DNA of 34,654 nucleotides, taken from positions 1 to 34,654 of the forward strand of contig JAISAQ010000056.1 in the NCBI GenBank assembly GCA_031266775.1, written 5' to 3'. This DNA comes from Treponema sp. (GTDB lineage Bacteria > Spirochaetota > Spirochaetia > Treponematales > Breznakiellaceae). Within the stretch, counting starts at the first letter, position 1; every line of letters starts with the position of its first letter. Below, in pieces: positions 31,419-34,654 of this stretch. The notes below the pieces were generated by a model. That model was not told the origin of the DNA, did not search any database, and was given only the letters and a program-made list of their open reading frames with translations. A program made the position numbers and the translations under genes.

Positions 31419-31473
31419 AAAACTCCTCCTCCGGATTATACGGTACCCGCGGATACCGCCCGGTACAAATGAG

Positions 31474-31492
31474 AAAAGTCCGCAGGACTTTT
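31474..31492 (-). terminator. Second hairpin between binding-protein and permease genes
   Basis: AAAAGTCC (31474-31481) and GGACTTTT (31485-31492) form an 8-bp stem with a 3-base loop. On the minus strand it is followed by CTCATTT. With the larger hairpin upstream, it should lower transcription of the permeases relative to the binding protein. Confidence 0.5.
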
Positions 31493-31504
31493 TCTTCCCG
31501 AACA

Positions 31505-31552
31505 AAGATACCCCGCCGAACCTTCGGTTCGCGCTCTGCGGCGGGGTATCTT
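31505..31552 (-). terminator. Large hairpin directly after the binding-protein gene
   Basis: AAGATACCCCGCCG (31505-31518) pairs perfectly with 31539-31552 (14 bp). The loop itself holds a second stem, CGAACC-TTC-GGTTCG. It starts 17 bases after the stop codon. On the minus strand it is followed by TTGTT, a short T-run. It may be a leaky terminator or protect the binding-protein mRNA. Confidence 0.65.
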
Positions 31553-31569
31553 CATTTAATCCCCAAACA

Positions 31570-32925
31570 TCAAGGGACCGCCTTGCCTATCTTCAGCTTA
31601 AGTTCCCGGTCCATAGTGGCTATGGCCTGGGCCATGGTCTGTTCCCCCGCCACATACTTCTCAATCTCCGCGCTGATAATCGCGTCGGCTTCCGTGTCCG
31701 AAGAAGTCAGCGGCATATTGGGAGAGGGATTGGCGCCTAAACTGTCGCTTTCCGCCTTAAAGAAAGACTGTCCGCCGTAATAATTGGAAGGCGCCTTCCA
31801 GAAGGGATCGTCCACCAGTTTTTTGGACAGGGGGATGCAGTAAAAGCCGTTGACCCTTTCCCTTTCGGCGGACCAGGCGTTCCGCGCGTTTATGTTGGTC
31901 TGGAAATCATACCAGTATTTCTGGATCAGGCCGGTATATTTATTGGGCTTTTTATCTATAAGGCACCATCCGTTAGCCACGGGAGCCCCGCCTGTTCCTC
32001 TTTCGGAAAAAACCGGGGCCTTCATCACCCGCCATTTACCGGCCGTAGCGGTACAATTCCTTCGCAGCCACTCATCCCAAAAGGCGCCGATATAGAAGGT
32101 CGCTATCTTTCCTTCATCGGTAGCTTCAAATATGGGCGGCTGTAACATGGTCGTCTTATACAACAAACCTTCTCTGTGCAGCTTGTCAAAAAAACCCAGG
32201 GCCAGTTTTGTTCCCGGATCGCTGCCGATAACAACATTTCCCTGACTGTCCCAGATCCGGGCATTGGCCTGGGGCATCAAACCCCGCCGGCCATAGTACC
32301 GCCAGGTAAAAGTACCGGGGTCCACATAGGAAAGGAACACCTGGCCGTTACTCCGCTGTTTCAGCAGCCGTCCGGCTTCAAGATACCCGTCAAAAGTGGA
32401 CATCATCGCCGGATCGATATTGTATTTTTTGAAAATTTCCTCATTGTAAAACAGCATCTGCGGGCGCACCTGTTCGGGAAGGCCGTATATTTTTCCGCCG
32501 ATTGTATAGTCCGACAGAACGCCGTCAATAAATTCGTGCATTACGGGCGCAAGAAAGTCTTTATTATCCAGCAGCAACCCGGTGGAAATCATCTGGGTGA
32601 CGCCAACAATATCGAGCACTATCACATCCGGCATGGAAGCCCTGTCCCCCGAAAGCGCGTACATGGCAATTTTTTGCTGCCCGGCGGCCATGGTTTGAAG
32701 GGCTTCGGTTTCAAATTTTACATTCGGGGCTATGTCCCGGTTTCTTTCCCAAAAACTGTCCCAATACCTTGGTTCGGCATTGGGCTGGCCGGTACTCCAA
32801 AAGATCAGGCTTCCGGCGGGGTATGCCTCCGGGGAACCCCCTGCCGAAGGATCTTTTGATCCGCGCGCCATTACCGGAAATAAACCAATCATCAGCAGCG
32901 ATAAAGCAATAAATGCTTTTTTCAT
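31570..32925 (-). CDS. ABC transporter solute-binding protein, carbohydrate type (operon 2)
   Basis: 451 residues from the ATG at 32925, which follows GGAGGGGGAG; the frame runs further upstream without support. A signal peptide (MKKAFIALSLLMIGLFPVMA) has no lipobox Cys, unlike the binding protein of operon 1, so the protein may be free in the periplasm. The family 1 sugar-binding fold is seen in LIFWSTGQPNAEPRYWDSFWERN, then DVIVLDIVGVTQMISTGLLL, IYGLPEQVRPQMLFYNEEIFKKYNI and TFYIGAFWDEWLRRN. It is followed by two permease genes after a hairpin-rich gap. The ligand is not known. Confidence 0.9.
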   Translation of the reverse strand: MKKAFIALSLLMIGLFPVMARGSKDPSAGGSPEAYPAGSLIFWSTGQPNAEPRYWDSFWERNRDIAPNVKFETEALQTMAAGQQKIAMYALSGDRASMPDVIVLDIVGVTQMISTGLLLDNKDFLAPVMHEFIDGVLSDYTIGGKIYGLPEQVRPQMLFYNEEIFKKYNIDPAMMSTFDGYLEAGRLLKQRSNGQVFLSYVDPGTFTWRYYGRRGLMPQANARIWDSQGNVVIGSDPGTKLALGFFDKLHREGLLYKTTMLQPPIFEATDEGKIATFYIGAFWDEWLRRNCTATAGKWRVMKAPVFSERGTGGAPVANGWCLIDKKPNKYTGLIQKYWYDFQTNINARNAWSAERERVNGFYCIPLSKKLVDDPFWKAPSNYYGGQSFFKAESDSLGANPSPNMPLTSSDTEADAIISAEIEKYVAGEQTMAQAIATMDRELKLKIGKAVP

Positions 32926-33013
32926 ACTCCCCCTCCTGTCAGGCTGTTTATTTTCAGGACAAACAATCGTCCTTGATACCCTCTTTAATGCATTTTCACG
33001 ACACAGATACGCG

Positions 33014-34303
33014 CTAAACATAACGCCCCTTCTTCAAAGACGACTTTTCTATCATCACTTCCAGGATGGTTTCATCCAGCGGGATCATGCCCTGGCGGGA
33101 TATTTTCTCGACAATACGCAAAGTATCCTCCAGTCTGTCGGCAAGGATACCCTCGGAATCCGGAATGAAATTACCTGCCATGGCGAGCCGGGCGCTTAAT
33201 TCGGCGGCCCTTACGCAGGTATATATTTTAAGAGCGCAGCTTCCTTTGGCCCCGTCACAGATCATTCCCATCAGATTGCCAATCATGTTTTTTATGCAGT
33301 ACGCCACTGCCTGATCATTGCCGCCCAAAATCCGCACAAAACCCGCCCCTGTACCGGCAGCCGCGGTAAAGACCCCGCACAAGGCGGAAAGCCGGTCTTT
33401 CCGCCCGGTTAACATCAAGGCTACAAGCTGAGAGAGACAAAGGGCGCGGGCCGTTTCGTCCCGGTCCCTTCCCAGACCCCGGGCCAAAACGAGAACCGGA
33501 ACGGAAACGGTAATTCCCTGGTTGCCGCTCCCGGAATTGATGACCACCGGTTTTGAACAGCCCGCCATGCGCGCGTCAGAGGCGGCCGCGGCAAGGCTCG
33601 CCCCCAGATGAAACAGATCTTTTTCACCGGCCTTGCAGCTTAACATGGTCTTTCCCACTTTAATGCCGTAACCGACCCTGACGGAATGTTCGGCTAAATC
33701 AAGATTAACTTCCGCCGCGTCTATCAGAAATTCTATTTTTTCCAGTTTGACGGCGCCGGCAAAGGCGAAGATTTTTTCCGGCGTTAAAAGGACTGTCTTG
33801 TCCGCCGCCAGCTTGACCCGGCTTGACGCAAACTCTCCGTCCGCGTCAAAAATTTCAACCCGGTCATGTTTGTCTACAATCCGGGCGGTAACATTTTTAT
33901 CTCCTTTTCCAAGGCGAATCTCTATAAAAACAGGCGGAACGTCCCTGACAAGCTCCAGTTTTATCGTACCGGAACGGGCCAGCCGGGCGGCGGCGGATTC
34001 CTGCTCTTCACTAAGGGAGGAAAGAATATTCAGGCCGCCTGAAGGGTTTCCTATGGCTATGCCAAGGGCCGCGGCGGCGGTAATTCCCTTGAGCGGAGTA
34101 TTCGGGATACCGACATTCATGGTGTTTTTTATAATATCCCGGCTCGCGCGGACAAGTACCGCATCAGGCGGGACGCCCAGAGATTCCCTGACCGCCGCGC
34201 CGGCCAAAGCTACGGCGGCCGGTTCGGTACAACCCATGGCGGTAACCAATTCTTCCTGAAACAGGCTCAAAAAGAACTTTTCATCGACGGTAATTTGTTC
34301 CAC
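33014..34303 (-). CDS. cyuA: L-cysteine desulfidase-like protein (CyuA/YhaM, UPF0597)
   Basis: 429 residues. The family resembles the serine dehydratase alpha chain and contains a 4Fe-4S cluster; members break L-cysteine down to pyruvate, sulfide and ammonia. Conserved cysteines are Cys25 (AMGCTEPAAVALA), Cys in AGCSKPVVINSGSGNQG, and the pair in MICDGAKGSCALK. RDIIKNTMNVGIPNT is another family motif. The GTG at 34303 gives MEQITVDEKFF; GAGAGG lies 11 bases upstream. It follows the GntR-type gene by 15 nt and precedes a sugar-type ABC transporter, an odd pairing for a cysteine enzyme. Confidence 0.85.
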   Translation of the reverse strand: MEQITVDEKFFLSLFQEELVTAMGCTEPAAVALAGAAVRESLGVPPDAVLVRASRDIIKNTMNVGIPNTPLKGITAAAALGIAIGNPSGGLNILSSLSEEQESAAARLARSGTIKLELVRDVPPVFIEIRLGKGDKNVTARIVDKHDRVEIFDADGEFASSRVKLAADKTVLLTPEKIFAFAGAVKLEKIEFLIDAAEVNLDLAEHSVRVGYGIKVGKTMLSCKAGEKDLFHLGASLAAAASDARMAGCSKPVVINSGSGNQGITVSVPVLVLARGLGRDRDETARALCLSQLVALMLTGRKDRLSALCGVFTAAAGTGAGFVRILGGNDQAVAYCIKNMIGNLMGMICDGAKGSCALKIYTCVRAAELSARLAMAGNFIPDSEGILADRLEDTLRIVEKISRQGMIPLDETILEVMIEKSSLKKGRYV

Positions 34304-34318
34304 TTGCTTAAAAACCTC

Positions 34319-34654
34319 TCAGTTCATGGTAATCTTGCAGATCCGTCCTCCGTCTTTGATGTCTTCCCCCAGCCTTTCCAGAAACCGGCCGTAATCTTTC
34401 TCTTTAAGGGACTCAAAAATTGAACAATGCGGTCTGGGGTTAAACACAAACTGGTTCCTGTACTGTTCCTTTGAGTAATACTGTGCGTAATACCTCCTGA
34501 GAGTCCGCATGCCGCAGGTCAAATTCCGCACCAGCAAATCGTTTCTGGCGAGGGAAATCAACATGGTATGGAATTTGATGTTCTCGTCCCAGATGTCCCA
34601 CACATCATCGAACGTATTCTTTTGGAGGTTTACCAGATAAGCCTCCAGGGGCTC
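34319..34654 (-). CDS. GntR-family regulator, FadR/FCD subfamily, C-terminal part cut by window end
   Basis: The minus-strand frame is open to the window edge, so only about 111 C-terminal residues are seen. The FCD ligand-binding domain signature is present: DENIKFHTMLISLARNDLLVRNL, and later the FNPRPHCSIFESLKEKDYGRFLERLGEDI helix, where the RPH histidine matches the usual metal-binding position. The DNA-binding domain is outside the window. It probably controls the cyuA-transporter operon downstream, in response to a small organic acid or sugar-derived ligand. Confidence 0.85.
   Translation of the reverse strand, partial: EPLEAYLVNLQKNTFDDVWDIWDENIKFHTMLISLARNDLLVRNLTCGMRTLRRYYAQYYSKEQYRNQFVFNPRPHCSIFESLKEKDYGRFLERLGEDIKDGGRICKITMN

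Noticed and set aside
31419..31505. N-terminal extension of the MalF-type permease from TTG at 31505
   Set aside because: It is translated from two hairpins, has no ribosome-binding site, and matches no permease N-terminus.
1..34654. CRISPR arrays, rRNA genes, toxin-antitoxin or defence systems
   Set aside because: No regular direct repeats with spacers, no rRNA core motifs, and no gene pair with the matching size or domains was found.

Overview
The window looks like a piece of a free-living or gut-associated spirochaete chromosome, most likely a Treponema-type organism of fairly high GC. This is an inference from the gene set: a flgF-flgG-flgJ rod cluster with a muramidase-less FlgJ, a sigma-28-like flagellar promoter, and many carbohydrate ABC transporter genes. 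Genes are tightly packed, often with 1-4 nt stop/start overlaps, and almost no non-coding stretch exceeds 250 bases.

Layout. (1) 1-680: the tail of a mobile region. It has the C-terminal part of an IS3-family transposase, AT-rich DNA, and then the 3' half of a tRNA-Gly(UCC) gene starting at the anticodon loop. This looks like the attachment-site scar of an integrated island. (2) 733-4447, minus strand: murC-yicC, then a (d)CMP-kinase-like gene and a short mutY-like gene. (3) folC on the plus strand, divergent from murC. (4) 5940-13754, minus strand: one long chain PilZ protein - HEAT-repeat protein - comEC - rsmA - yggS - membrane protein - rluD-like - rluA-like, with a palindromic repeat block between the last two genes. 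(5) A CPBP protease gene, then the flgF-flgG-flgJ operon (minus) and a divergent EamA-type transporter gene. (6) 17869-22064, plus strand: a sugar-uptake operon (lipoprotein binding protein, cytoplasmic clan-A glycosidase, two permeases). (7) 22098-26093, minus strand: yebC-ruvC-ruvA-ruvB-queA. (8) A zinc-ribbon protein gene divergent from a NeuB/SpsE-type sialic-acid-synthase-like gene, followed by two spirochaete-type proteins of unknown function. (9) 29700-34654, minus strand: a GntR/FCD regulator (cut by the window end), a cysteine-desulfidase-type gene (cyuA) and a second ABC sugar transporter (binding protein plus two permeases).

How they work together. Regions 2-4 and 7 are housekeeping: peptidoglycan precursors, folate, rRNA/tRNA modification, recombination and repair, and DNA uptake. 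Regions 6 and 9 are catabolic import modules. Neither carries an ATPase gene, so both probably borrow a shared MsmK/MalK-type ATPase encoded elsewhere. Nothing here is clearly a new defence or biosynthetic system. The most unusual signals are the half-tRNA scar, several genes whose predicted transcription start falls on the start codon (candidate leaderless mRNAs), a family of intergenic hairpins with a TTCA loop, a kinase P-loop with Asn in place of Lys, an Fe-S-less MutY-like protein, and a permease gene that seems to start with ATT behind a strong ribosome-binding site.
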